64,000 bases of DNA, from assembly GCA_013297755.1 (NCBI GenBank), contig JAAFIH010000013.1, forward strand, positions 41,761 to 105,760, written 5' to 3'. Positions within the stretch are counted from its first letter, which is position 1, and the number at the start of each line of letters is the position of its first letter. Both the position numbers and the translations under genes were made by a program. The notes beneath the pieces are model-generated. The model saw nothing but the letters and a program-made list of their open reading frames with translations, was not told the DNA's origin and did not search any database. This DNA comes from Cytophagales bacterium. Its GTDB lineage: Bacteria; Bacteroidota; Bacteroidia; Cytophagales; UBA9547. Below, one piece after another: positions 1 to 7,862 of this stretch.

Positions 1-227
1 ACAAATCAAAATAATATTCTGTTTTAATAAATTATTCATCTATAAGCTAAATTTTATTTTGAATATTTAAAATTCTTTTAAACATTGTATTTTTAAAAAT
101 TCTTACATTTTTAAAAATGAATTGTAGCAGTAAAATTTATTGCCTATAAAATTCATAAAATATTTATAATCAGCAGTTTTCGTTGTTAAATGGGATCCTA
201 AAATATATATTATAAAAATAATATTTA
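1..227. other. Left-edge intergenic sequence, no gene seen
   Basis: Very AT-rich sequence with stops in all frames and no recognisable RNA gene. It lies 3' of the first gene, which is on the minus strand, so it probably holds only that gene's untranslated end. No clear hairpin plus T-run was found. Confidence 0.5.
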
Positions 228-1649
228 TTACGCTTTATACCCAAAAAGATTTTTAGTTTTGATGGTATTGGCCACAGCATCAGGCACCATAGAGTCCCAA
301 CCAGGCTCTCCTTTTGATATTTTTTTGTGTACCTCGTCTGACATTATTTTCAATAAATCCAGATTATAGGTTTCTATATCCTCTATTTTATTGCTTTCGT
401 ACAGGTGCTGATACAAAAGTTTGTCAGCTTGAGGTGCATCAAAATTTTTGCAGTTATAAAGTTGCCCAGTTGTATAATTAGTGGCTGGATATACATATAA
501 TTTTACATTTCCGCCAAACAACATTCCGAAAGCCTCAAGCATACCACCTTTTAGTTTTTGATACAAATTACTTGTAAAAATATCGTTGAGATTATAAATT
601 CCAAGTATAATGCCTGTTTTCTTTTTGGTAAATCTCGAGAGATAAGAAGCCAATCGATAATAGCCCTGATAGTCAGATATAAGCACAGTATAACCCAAAG
701 AGCAAATAATATCTACACGATCGATAAAATCTTTGTAGTTGATTTCGCCAGTTTCGCTACCCGATGCCAGGTTGAAAAGCGTAAGCTCGGCCACTGTTAC
801 TAACTGATTTTCGTCTACATCAGCCTCTTTTTTAAATTGCTCTATGCCTTTGAGGTACATATCTTGGTTGAGTAGCGTAAATGGTCGAAAGCGACCACGA
901 TAAGCAAGTATATTTTTTTTGTAAAACACATCAGAGGCTTGCAATACATCGCCATTAGGCCCAAAAAGTGCTGTTCTGGTCATCTTATTTTTTACCAACT
1001 GCAGTGCCAATATGCGGTTGTCGGCCTGCTCAAAATCGGGCCCTTTGAGCCTAAACATATCAATTTCTATCCTATCTCTATCAATTTCTTCAATCAAAGA
1101 TGTAATAATATCTTCTGGGTTGGCGTAGCGATAAATACAAGCATATATCAGATTGACCCCCAATATACCCACTGCTTGTTGCTGCATGTGCACATCGTTG
1201 TCGAGCAATCGCACATGTATCACACATTCGTTGGGAGCTGTGTTGGGCGATAACTGAAATTGCAGACCCATCCAACCGTGAGCTTCGTTGTCTTTTTTAA
1301 AATTAATCGTAGTAAAAGTATTTGCATAAGCAAAAAACAAGGTTTCGGCACCTCTTTTTTCTTTTAAACGCTCGTTGAGCAAGCCAAATTCACGTTGCAA
1401 CATCTTGAGAAGCCTCGACTGAGTTACATATCGCCCCCCAGGCTCGGCTCCATAGATGGCATCGCTAAAAGTCATATCATAAGCACTCATGGTTTTAGCA
1501 ATGGTTTGAGAGGCGGCACCTACTTTAAAAAAATTGGCTGCCACCTCTTGCCCTGCACCTATTTCGGCAAACGAACCATACGTTCGTTTATCCAAGTTTA
1601 TTGCCAGTGCTTTTTGCTTAGAACCTAATAATTGGGTATTGGTAGCCAT
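228..1649 (-). CDS. Conserved cytoplasmic protein of unknown function
   Basis: Protein of 473 aa starting MATNTQLLGSKQKALAINLD. There is no signal peptide, lipobox or membrane segment, so it is probably cytoplasmic. I recognise the family from recurring blocks (FAEIGAGQEVAANFF near residue 27, KTMSAYDMTFSDAIYG near 51, HGWMGLQFQ near 123, VLISDYQGYYRLASYLSR in the C-terminal third). It occurs in Bacteroidota and some cyanobacteria. Database copies are often named 'TonB-dependent receptor' or 'nicotinate-nucleotide adenylyltransferase'. The sequence supports neither name: there is no TonB box, plug or barrel, and no (H/T)xGH nucleotidyl-transfer motif. The gene is monocistronic; the next gene upstream on the same strand is SCO, across a MITE-like element. 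Function unknown; the CDS itself is near certain. Confidence 0.9.
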   Translation of the reverse strand: MATNTQLLGSKQKALAINLDKRTYGSFAEIGAGQEVAANFFKVGAASQTIAKTMSAYDMTFSDAIYGAEPGGRYVTQSRLLKMLQREFGLLNERLKEKRGAETLFFAYANTFTTINFKKDNEAHGWMGLQFQLSPNTAPNECVIHVRLLDNDVHMQQQAVGILGVNLIYACIYRYANPEDIITSLIEEIDRDRIEIDMFRLKGPDFEQADNRILALQLVKNKMTRTALFGPNGDVLQASDVFYKKNILAYRGRFRPFTLLNQDMYLKGIEQFKKEADVDENQLVTVAELTLFNLASGSETGEINYKDFIDRVDIICSLGYTVLISDYQGYYRLASYLSRFTKKKTGIILGIYNLNDIFTSNLYQKLKGGMLEAFGMLFGGNVKLYVYPATNYTTGQLYNCKNFDAPQADKLLYQHLYESNKIEDIETYNLDLLKIMSDEVHKKISKGEPGWDSMVPDAVANTIKTKNLFGYKA

Positions 1650-1681
1650 TGTTTTTTTGTTTAATTAATCTATTTTATTAT

Positions 1682-1800
1682 GGGAACTTCTAAAAACCCA
1701 TAATTTAATTTCAAAAACCCCACCCTAACCAATTTCTGTTTCGATGCCACAGAATCCAAGAGGGAGGGCTTTATAGGAATTAGGGTTTTTAGAAGTTCCC
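1682..1800. repeat. MITE-like element with 18-bp terminal inverted repeats (best copy)
   Basis: A 119-bp non-coding element bounded by perfect 18-bp inverted repeats: gggaacttctaaaaaccc at 1682-1699 and its reverse complement at 1783-1800. It is flanked by TTAT on both sides (1678-1681 and 1801-1804), which looks like a 4-bp target-site duplication. Diverged relatives occur at 12902-13022 and 19573-19660 in this window. It lies between the first gene and the SCO gene. No transposase is encoded, so it would need one supplied in trans. Confidence 0.75.
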
Positions 1801-1882
1801 TTATAAAAATGCTATTTAATATAATATCAATAGATTTAAAAGTTTTTGATAAAAAAAATTTTTAAACCAATAGCTACATTTA

Positions 1883-2560
1883 TTACTCTATAGTAGTTGT
1901 TTCTAGCAACAATTTATCCATATCAAACATCAATTTATTGACATCGTTTTCGTTGGTGCCATCGTAATATCCTCTTATATTTTTGTGGGTATCTACAAGT
2001 ACAAATTTTTCGGTATGCACAAAATCATCAGCCCCGCCATCTCCCTGAGTGGCTGTCACGTAATAGGCCTCACGGGCCATATTGTATAAATCTACTTTAG
2101 AACCAGTAAGAAAATGCCAATGATTACCCTTAGCAACTCCTTGTTTTTGAGCATATTCTAAAAGCACACTTGGTGTATCGCTCTCTGGGTTTACTGTATG
2201 CGAAAGCAATACTACTGATGGGTTGTTTTTGTAAGCCTCAAAAACTCGTTTCATTTGTGCAGTCATTTTTACACAAATACCAGGACAGTTTACAAAAAAG
2301 AAATCTGCTACATAGATTTTGTTTTTAGTAATATTTGATGTAATGGTGTCGCTGTGTTGATTGATAAAACTAAAATCTTTGACAACGTGATACATAGTGT
2401 CTATCTTTGGTTGCCCATCAACCATTGTGGTATCAAATCTATCGAAACCATAATATGGTAGCAATGACTTAGGTTTACGATTGCTGTGATTTTTTTGGTA
2501 AAAAAACATAAAAACCAACACTGCACATAATCCTAAGGATATACCAATAATTTTTTTCAT
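1883..2560 (-). CDS. SCO1/SenC/PrrC-family copper chaperone
   Basis: Membrane-anchored thioredoxin-fold protein of 225 aa from the chosen start. SCO proteins deliver copper to the CuA site of cytochrome c oxidase or act as thiol reductases on its subunits. One N-terminal transmembrane helix (about residues 3-20) anchors it with the fold on the periplasmic side. The CxxxC copper motif is C92-P-G-I-C96 in the context VADFFFVNCPGIC, and the distal ligand is H182 in FVHTEKFVLVD. The start MKKIIGIS at 2560 gives a normal signal-anchor; a start at 2590 would add ten residues. Its 5' end and upstream region are duplicated at 7592-7756. No oxidase genes are adjacent. Confidence 0.88.
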   Translation of the reverse strand: MKKIIGISLGLCAVLVFMFFYQKNHSNRKPKSLLPYYGFDRFDTTMVDGQPKIDTMYHVVKDFSFINQHSDTITSNITKNKIYVADFFFVNCPGICVKMTAQMKRVFEAYKNNPSVVLLSHTVNPESDTPSVLLEYAQKQGVAKGNHWHFLTGSKVDLYNMAREAYYVTATQGDGGADDFVHTEKFVLVDTHKNIRGYYDGTNENDVNKLMFDMDKLLLETTTIE

Positions 2561-2704
2561 TCCTATTTTATTAAAACCCAAAAATGACATTGATAGTATT
2601 CAATACTTGTTTTTGAAAAACTATTATTAAATAACCATTTATAGGAAATAATGTTATGGTAGAGTTTTTATTTTTACAGAAATGGATAAAAAATATTTTG
2701 GCGT
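2545..2704. repeat. 160-bp direct repeat, copy 1 (SCO 5' end and upstream region)
   Basis: This segment covers the first codons of the SCO gene and about 145 bp upstream. It recurs in the same orientation at 7592-7756 with roughly four substitutions and two small insertions. Identity breaks abruptly after ttttggcgt in both copies. The two copies bracket the TonB-receptor and DUF1016 genes. A 41-codon open frame (2656-2781) starts in this repeat, but I do not recognise its product. Confidence 0.85.
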
Positions 2705-3307
2705 TACATGACTTGGTAATTGTGGATCCTATCTATGATATTTCCAAAAAAAGTGAGTCTTTTGATACTACTATTTCCTAAAATATTTTTTTTAAAGTAA
2801 TATTTTATTATTATTACTTGTAATATTTTTAAATGTGTTTGCCCTGATTTTTGTATTCAAAGCAACTATTTTTAGATAAATTTTCTTGTATTACAGCAAT
2901 ACTTTATAGGTAAATTTTTTTAACTCAACTTGTATCAAATTTTTCATAAAGCCTTGATAACCAGTTAATTACGTTGGAATAATTTTTTATTGGGGTAACA
3001 CAAACCTTTTGACTTACAAGGTATTATTGCCCCCATCAAACAAATTCTTCCATTCTTTAGCAAGCATTTTAACTCCACTAGCAATAATCCATCAAAAATG
3101 TCAAGATTTATTAAGATATTGTATCTTTTTTACTTTTAATATAAGTGCTTTCACATTTTATATAAGCATATTCTTTTACCTTTATAGCTTTGCTAAGGAT
3201 GTTTACTATTGGATAAAATAAGCAAGAATCAACTGATAAAAGATTTTAGAATTTTCTTTTATTCAATAGATTTTTTTTATTGAATAATAATATGTTAATT
3301 TTGTTAA
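2705..3307. other. About 600-bp intergenic region, no confident gene
   Basis: AT-rich DNA between the duplicated segment and the small Cys/His-rich gene. A 70-codon open frame at 3009-3221 has odd composition and no recognisable domain, so I do not call it. The 3' end contains a perfect inverted repeat (3259-3287) just upstream of the next gene. Confidence 0.5.
3259..3287. promoter_or_regulatory. Perfect 10-bp inverted repeat, candidate operator
   Basis: TTATTCAATA at 3259-3268 and TATTGAATAA at 3278-3287 are exact reverse complements with a 9-nt T-rich spacer. The repeat ends 20 bp before the ATG at 3308, and a TAnnTTTG-like element (taattttg, 3296-3303) lies between. This position fits an operator for a dimeric regulator of the small Cys/His-rich gene and the TonB receptor. 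The regulator is unknown; the inverted repeat is certain, its function inferred. Confidence 0.5.
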
Positions 3308-3607
3308 ATGAAACTTACAAGTGTAATATTATCCATAATTTTAATATTTACTTCTCTGGTGCCTTGCACAGATGATGCTAATTGCGTAGATAGCAAACAT
3401 GCAGAAACTGAACAAAATCACAAAAAAGATGTATGTTCCCCTTTTTGTATTTGTGCTTGTTGTGGATGTTTTGGTTTTTTACATCAAATTACTTGTCCCA
3501 AAATCCCTAAATTTGAATTAAAAATTTCTAAAAGTAATTTTCCTGAAATTAAATCTATTTTTCCAGTACAGCTTTTTTCTATTTGGCAACCGCCTAAAAT
3601 CAGTTAA
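3308..3607 (+). CDS. Small secreted Cys/His-rich protein (DUF6660-like)
   Basis: Protein of 99 aa with an N-terminal signal sequence (MKLTSVILSIILIFTSLVPC). It then has a compact Cys- and His-containing stretch, including CSPFCICACCGCFGF near residues 43-57. Small proteins of this type are often encoded directly upstream of TonB-dependent receptors in Bacteroidota, where a role in metal handling or sensing is suspected. Here it lies 72 bp upstream of such a receptor on the same strand, so one transcript is likely. The Cys cluster could bind metal. The family assignment is from memory and is moderate; the gene is well supported. Confidence 0.65.
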   Translation: MKLTSVILSIILIFTSLVPCTDDANCVDSKHAETEQNHKKDVCSPFCICACCGCFGFLHQITCPKIPKFELKISKSNFPEIKSIFPVQLFSIWQPPKIS

Positions 3608-3679
3608 TGATGTAGCTTTTTTTTATTGGTTTCTCTTCGATATCAAGTCTTATCATTTTAACTATTTTAAAAATATTTT

Positions 3680-5878
3680 ATGAAAACATTATATTATGTC
3701 CTTTTAGGACTATTTCTTGCTTTGGGAATTTCCCAAGCACAACATATATTCAACGCCAGTGTAAAAGACAAATCAAATGGCGAAGCTATTGTTGGTGCAA
3801 CAGTTTTGTTATTTGGCACAAACAATGCAGCAACTACCAATTCTAATGGAAAAGTACAATTAGTGAATATTCCTTCAGGAAAGCAGATTATTGTATTCAA
3901 TTTTATTGGTTATGAACCACGTTTTGATACATTGACTTTCCCACTTTCTAGCCAAGAACCCATAGAAATACAGATGGTTGAATCAACAGAAGATTTAGAA
4001 GAAGTAATCGTAACCACAACCAGAAGCAGTAGAAGCATCAACGATTTGCCCACACGTGTAGAGGCCATAACTGCCGAAGAATTAGACGAAAAAGCCACCA
4101 TGAAACCTGGTGAAATTCGTATGCTTTTGAGTGAAAGTACTGGCATTCAAACACAGCAAACCTCTGCCACTTCTGGCAACCAAACCATCAGAATTCAAGG
4201 CTTGGATGGACGCTATACCCAGTTACTCAAAGATGGTTTTCCTCTCTATGCAGGTTTTGCAGGTGGGCTAAGTATCATGCAAATTCCTCCCTTAGATTTA
4301 AAACAAGTAGAGGTAATCAAAGGCTCAGCTTCCACACTGTATGGAGGTGGAGCCATTGCTGGACTCATCAATTTAATTTCAAAAACACCACAAAAAGAAA
4401 GAGAATTAACTTTTATGGCAAATGGCACATCTGCTAGAGGGCTGGATTTGAGTGGGTTTTATAGTCAAAAATTCAATAAAATTGGGTTTACAACTTTTGG
4501 AGCATACAATGGCAGTTTGGCTTACGACCCTTCAGGAAATGGTTTTTCTGCCATTCCTCAATATGGACGATTTACGTTTAATCCAAGATTGTTTTATTAT
4601 TTTTCTGAAAAAACAAAATTGATGATTGGGGTAAATACCTCAATCGAAAATCGCTTGGGTGGAGATATGCGTTATATAAAATCTCATAAAGATAGCCTAT
4701 ATTTTGAAAGGAATATTTCTCAACGCATAGCCACTCAGCTAAGTTTTGACCATGATTTTGGTAAATGCTCACACATTAATATAAAAAATAGTATTAGCAT
4801 TTTTGGCAGAGATATTTCTAAACCCAATTATTTGTTTTCAGGCAATCAATTAGCTAGTTTTAGCGAGGTTACTTATGCCAATCATGATGAAAAACTAGAT
4901 TGGGTTTTTGGAGCAAATCTATGGACAGACCAGTTTTATGAAAATAAAACAACCTCTGAAAAAAGCAGAAACTATAATAGCCTCACTACAGGAGCATTTG
5001 TACAAAACACATGGAAAACTGGCCCAATCTTTACTTTAGAAACAGGAATGAGGCTGGATTATGCCCATTTATCAAACAGTCATAGTCAATCTAAAGGAGA
5101 GATTTTTGCTCTTCCACGAATTTCAGGATTATGGAAATTTTTTCGCTCATTTAGTTCTCGTTTGGGTGGTGGTTTTGGATACAAATCACCTAGTATATTT
5201 ACAGAAGCTGCCGAAAGTAGAGCATTTCAAGGAGTGCAATATGTTAATATTCAGGCAATTAACGCAGAGCGTTCTTATGGTGCAAATCTGGATTTTAATT
5301 ATAAAACTGTGATTCTTGATAATTTTACCCTTTCTATCAACCAACTATTCTTTTATACTATTTTGAATAAACCTTTGATTTTTAATACTGATAGCTTACC
5401 TAAAAATACGTATAGTTTTGAAAATGCCAAAGGCTATTTAGAAACCAAAGGCATGGAAACAAATGCAAAAATTGGGTACAAGTCATTCAAACTCTTTTTA
5501 GGATATACTTTTGTAGATGCTACTAGGAATTTTAATAAAATTGAAACTGTAGTTCCGCTCACAGCCAAACACAGAATAAATGCCGTTTTGATGTATGAAA
5601 AAGAAAACAATATAAGAATTGGCCTGGAAGCATTTTATGTGAGTTCACAAACTTTGAGTACAGGTTTTCAGACCAGAGATTATTGGATTTTTGGCATTAG
5701 CATTCAAAAATGGTGGGGCAAATTTATTCCTTTTATCAATTTTGAAAACTTTACAGACACCCGCCAAACTCGTTTTGCTCACATTTATTCAGGTGCTGCT
5801 ATCAATCCTGATTTTATTGAAATATATGCTCCTTTGGATGGTTTTGTGTTTAATGGAGGGTTGAAAATCGTGCTTTAG
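3680..5878 (+). CDS. TonB-dependent outer-membrane receptor
   Basis: Protein of 732 aa with a signal peptide (MKTLYYVLLGLFLALGISQAQ). A CarboxypepD_reg-like beta domain (about 22-108) carries the usual GATVLLFGT and NIPSGKQIIVF blocks. The plug domain follows (about 120-235, with RIQGLDGRYTQLLKDGFPLY and VEVIKGSASTLYGGGAIAG), then a 22-strand barrel to the C-terminus. Such receptors import metal complexes, haem, vitamins or other ligands using TonB energy. No SusD gene is next to it, so this is not a glycan-utilisation pair. The Cys/His-rich gene upstream points to a metal ligand (inference). The locus sits between the 160-bp direct repeats. Confidence 0.92.
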   Translation: MKTLYYVLLGLFLALGISQAQHIFNASVKDKSNGEAIVGATVLLFGTNNAATTNSNGKVQLVNIPSGKQIIVFNFIGYEPRFDTLTFPLSSQEPIEIQMVESTEDLEEVIVTTTRSSRSINDLPTRVEAITAEELDEKATMKPGEIRMLLSESTGIQTQQTSATSGNQTIRIQGLDGRYTQLLKDGFPLYAGFAGGLSIMQIPPLDLKQVEVIKGSASTLYGGGAIAGLINLISKTPQKERELTFMANGTSARGLDLSGFYSQKFNKIGFTTFGAYNGSLAYDPSGNGFSAIPQYGRFTFNPRLFYYFSEKTKLMIGVNTSIENRLGGDMRYIKSHKDSLYFERNISQRIATQLSFDHDFGKCSHINIKNSISIFGRDISKPNYLFSGNQLASFSEVTYANHDEKLDWVFGANLWTDQFYENKTTSEKSRNYNSLTTGAFVQNTWKTGPIFTLETGMRLDYAHLSNSHSQSKGEIFALPRISGLWKFFRSFSSRLGGGFGYKSPSIFTEAAESRAFQGVQYVNIQAINAERSYGANLDFNYKTVILDNFTLSINQLFFYTILNKPLIFNTDSLPKNTYSFENAKGYLETKGMETNAKIGYKSFKLFLGYTFVDATRNFNKIETVVPLTAKHRINAVLMYEKENNIRIGLEAFYVSSQTLSTGFQTRDYWIFGISIQKWWGKFIPFINFENFTDTRQTRFAHIYSGAAINPDFIEIYAPLDGFVFNGGLKIVL

Positions 5879-6244
5879 ATAAATATAATTCTAATTTTAA
5901 TGGATTATAGCTAAGTAATAAAGTGGTATTATAAAGTAAATTTTGTAATACCACTTACAAATTAATTGTTAAAAAATTTCAGAACGATTTTTATCAATTT
6001 TTATAAAAGGAGCTATTTTTTCAAAATTTATTTTTTGAAACTCAGGTAGAATTTTTCTTATCTTACCAAATGCATTGAGCAGATCTGAGTTGCTAAATTT
6101 TGTATTGGTAATTCTCAATTTTAAAAAAACAAATGATTAATTTTAAAAAAAACAATGTAGGTAAAATGGGTCTAAATTAACACCAGATAATAAAAAAACC
6201 ATCTAAGTTGTAGGTAGGGTTTTTTTTTGGAAGGTGGTTAGATG
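5879..6244. other. Intergenic region with hairpins and a possible coding remnant
   Basis: After the receptor there is a hairpin with perfect 11-bp arms (AAGTGGTATTA at 5921-5931 and its complement at 5946-5956). It has no T-run. On the minus strand 5969-6136 is open for 56 codons without a start codon and reads like protein (NTKFSNSDLLNAFGKIRKIL), so it may be a decayed gene tail. An imperfect hairpin flanked by A and T runs follows at 6192-6228. Confidence 0.45.
6192..6228. terminator. Probable bidirectional terminator
   Basis: An A7 run followed by CCATCTA, a short loop, TAGGTAGGG and a T10 run. The stem is imperfect with G-T pairs but is flanked by A and T runs on the two strands. It lies 3' of both the receptor gene and the convergent DUF1016 gene, where a shared terminator is expected. 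Confidence 0.55.
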
Positions 6245-7276
6245 TTAGCAGATGTTGCTTTCTGATTTCTCGTTTTCTATAAGTTTTATGAGCGTTTCTT
6301 TACTTGGCAAAACTGTTAAATATTTACTTGCGAAAATTTGAGTGTTGTTTTCTGGCAATGTAAACTCAACAACTGCTTCACTTTTGTTTTGACAAAGAAT
6401 TATGCCAATTGTTTTGTTTTCGTCTTCAAGTTTAACTTTTCGGTCGTAAAAGTTTACCTACATTTGCATTTGTCCAATGTCTTGATGTTTAAGTTCCCCA
6501 ACTTTCAAATCTATAAGTACAAAACATCTTAAAATTCGGTTGTAGAAGACTAAATCTATTCTGAAATGTTTATCTTCAAAACTTATTCTGTTTTGTCTTG
6601 CAACAAAAGTAAAACCTGTTCCAAGTTCTAAAAGAAAATGTTCAAGTTTATCAATTAGCTTTTGTTCTAAATCACTTTCAGAATATAGATTGTTTTCGGG
6701 AAGTCCAATAAACTCCAAAATATAAGGATCCTTTATAGCATCTTGAGGTTTTTCGAGGATTTGACCTTGTTCTGAAAGTTTTAAAATTTCGTTTTTGTCT
6801 TTACTTAATGCAAGTCTCGTAAATAAAGCCGAATTGTATTGTCTATCAAATTCTTTTAAGCTCCAATTGTTTTTGAATGTTTCTATTTCATAGAATTTTC
6901 GTTCTAATTCATCATCAATTCTCATTAGTTTGAGATAATGCGACCAACTCAATTTGAATTCGTCAGACAGTGTCTGACCTTTTTCTAAAGTCGCAAATTT
7001 TGAATAAGTCGAATAGAACTGCCTCATTTGTTTCAAATTCGTTAGAGAAAAACCTTTTCCAAATTCTTTTGTCAAATTTTGGGATAATTCGGTCAGTAAT
7101 TGAGTTCCATAGTCTGCACATTCTTTTCCATTTTGTTCCTCTTCAACGATCATTCGTCCAATTTCAAAATACGTTAAAACCATAGTGTGATTTACCGTTT
7201 GAAGTACTCTTTTTCGAGCTTCAACGAGTAGGTTTGAAATTTTTTTTGATAAATTGCTTTGGGAAATATTTGTCAT
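6245..7276 (-). pseudogene. DUF1016/YhcG-type PDDEXK nuclease gene with one nonsense codon
   Basis: The DUF1016 family combines an N-terminal helical domain with a C-terminal PD-(D/E)xK nuclease domain and often accompanies restriction-modification loci. The reading frame from 7276 encodes 272 aa and stops at a TAG (minus strand, 6458-6460) after HQDIGQMQM. The same frame continues with typical family sequence (VNFYDRKVKLEDENKTIGII) to a TAA at 6245-6247, giving about 343 codons. Relatives have a Tyr at the stop position, so one base change (TAC or TAT to TAG) explains the break. The nuclease core (DLVFY, then VLIDLK) lies before the stop; the last 70 residues are lost. The gene may be inactive, or the truncated protein may still fold. 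Confidence 0.8.
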
Positions 7277-7411
7277 CTTAAATTCTTATTCAGTTCAGAA
7301 CACAAATATACAATTTTAAAAGTCTGATTTTATGAAGAGTGGTCAAATACAATATTAGCTACCTGATTGCTTTATAAACAATGCTTTTTGGCACATTTGC
7401 TGTATTTCTAT

Positions 7412-7552
7412 TTACAAAAAATGATGTACTGATTTTTCGTTTATATAATTTGTAGCTATATGTTCGGCAAACTGACCAGTCCATACAATAGGTGTTTTAC
7501 GACCTCTAATGATTACGTTTCCACTTCCAAAACTAATCTTGTTATTTTTCAC
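7412..7552 (-). CDS. Possible small gene or gene fragment, GTG start
   Basis: An open frame of 46 codons starting at GTG (7552-7550) reads like real protein (GSGNVIIRGRKTPIVWTGQF near residues 9-28) and ends at TAA. It lies just downstream, on the minus strand, of the second copy of the 160-bp repeat. I do not recognise the family. It may be a small intact protein or the remnant of a larger one. Coding is suggested only by the amino-acid composition and uninterrupted frame. Confidence 0.35.
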   Translation of the reverse strand: MKNNKISFGSGNVIIRGRKTPIVWTGQFAEHIATNYINEKSVHHFL

Positions 7553-7591
7553 AAATTTACAAAATTTGCTAATGATAAATATTACTTAAAT

Positions 7592-7756
7592 CAATAATTT
7601 TTTTTCATTCCTTCCTATTTTATTAAAACCCAAAAATGACATAGATAGTATTCAATACTTGTTTTTGAAAAACTATTATCGAATAACCATTTACAGGAAA
7701 TAATGTTATGGTAGAGTTTTTATTTTTACAGAAATGGATAAAAAATATTTTGGCGT
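7592..7756. repeat. 160-bp direct repeat, copy 2
   Basis: Second copy of the SCO 5' region (first copy 2545-2704), with two small insertions and about four substitutions. It holds only the first five or so codons of SCO, so no second SCO gene exists. The copy ends just before the promoter of the MunI-like methylase. A long upstream extension of the methylase frame starts inside this repeat and is judged not to be translated. Confidence 0.85.
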
Positions 7757-7809
7757 CTTGCTTATTTATATTTTTAATTTAATTATCAAAAAAAAATTAA
7801 AAATTATAC

Positions 7810-7841
7810 TTGCAATTATCAATAAATTGAATGTATATTTG
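7810..7841 (+). promoter_or_regulatory. Bacteroidota-type promoter of the methylase gene
   Basis: TTG at 7810-7812, a 21-nt spacer, and TATATTTG at 7834-7841 match the -33/-7 consensus of the Bacteroidota sigma factor. Transcription would start near 7848, which excludes an ATG at 7734 and supports the start at 7863. Confidence 0.6.
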
Positions 7842-7862
7842 CATACTGAAAGTAGCAAACAC

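Noticed and set aside
3009..3221. 70-codon open frame in the gap before the Cys/His-rich gene
   Set aside because: No start context, domain or composition typical of proteins here; probably chance in AT-rich DNA.
5969..6136. 56-codon minus-strand frame (NTKFSNSDLLNAFGKIRKIL)
   Set aside because: It looks protein-like but has no start codon and no recognised family, so it is noted only as a possible gene remnant within the gap entry.
7734..7862. N-terminal extension of the MT-A70 methylase (MDKKYFGV...)
   Set aside because: It begins inside the duplicated 160-bp segment and precedes the TTG-N21-TATATTTG promoter, so it would not be transcribed from that promoter. The family starts near MIDQPDLFG.
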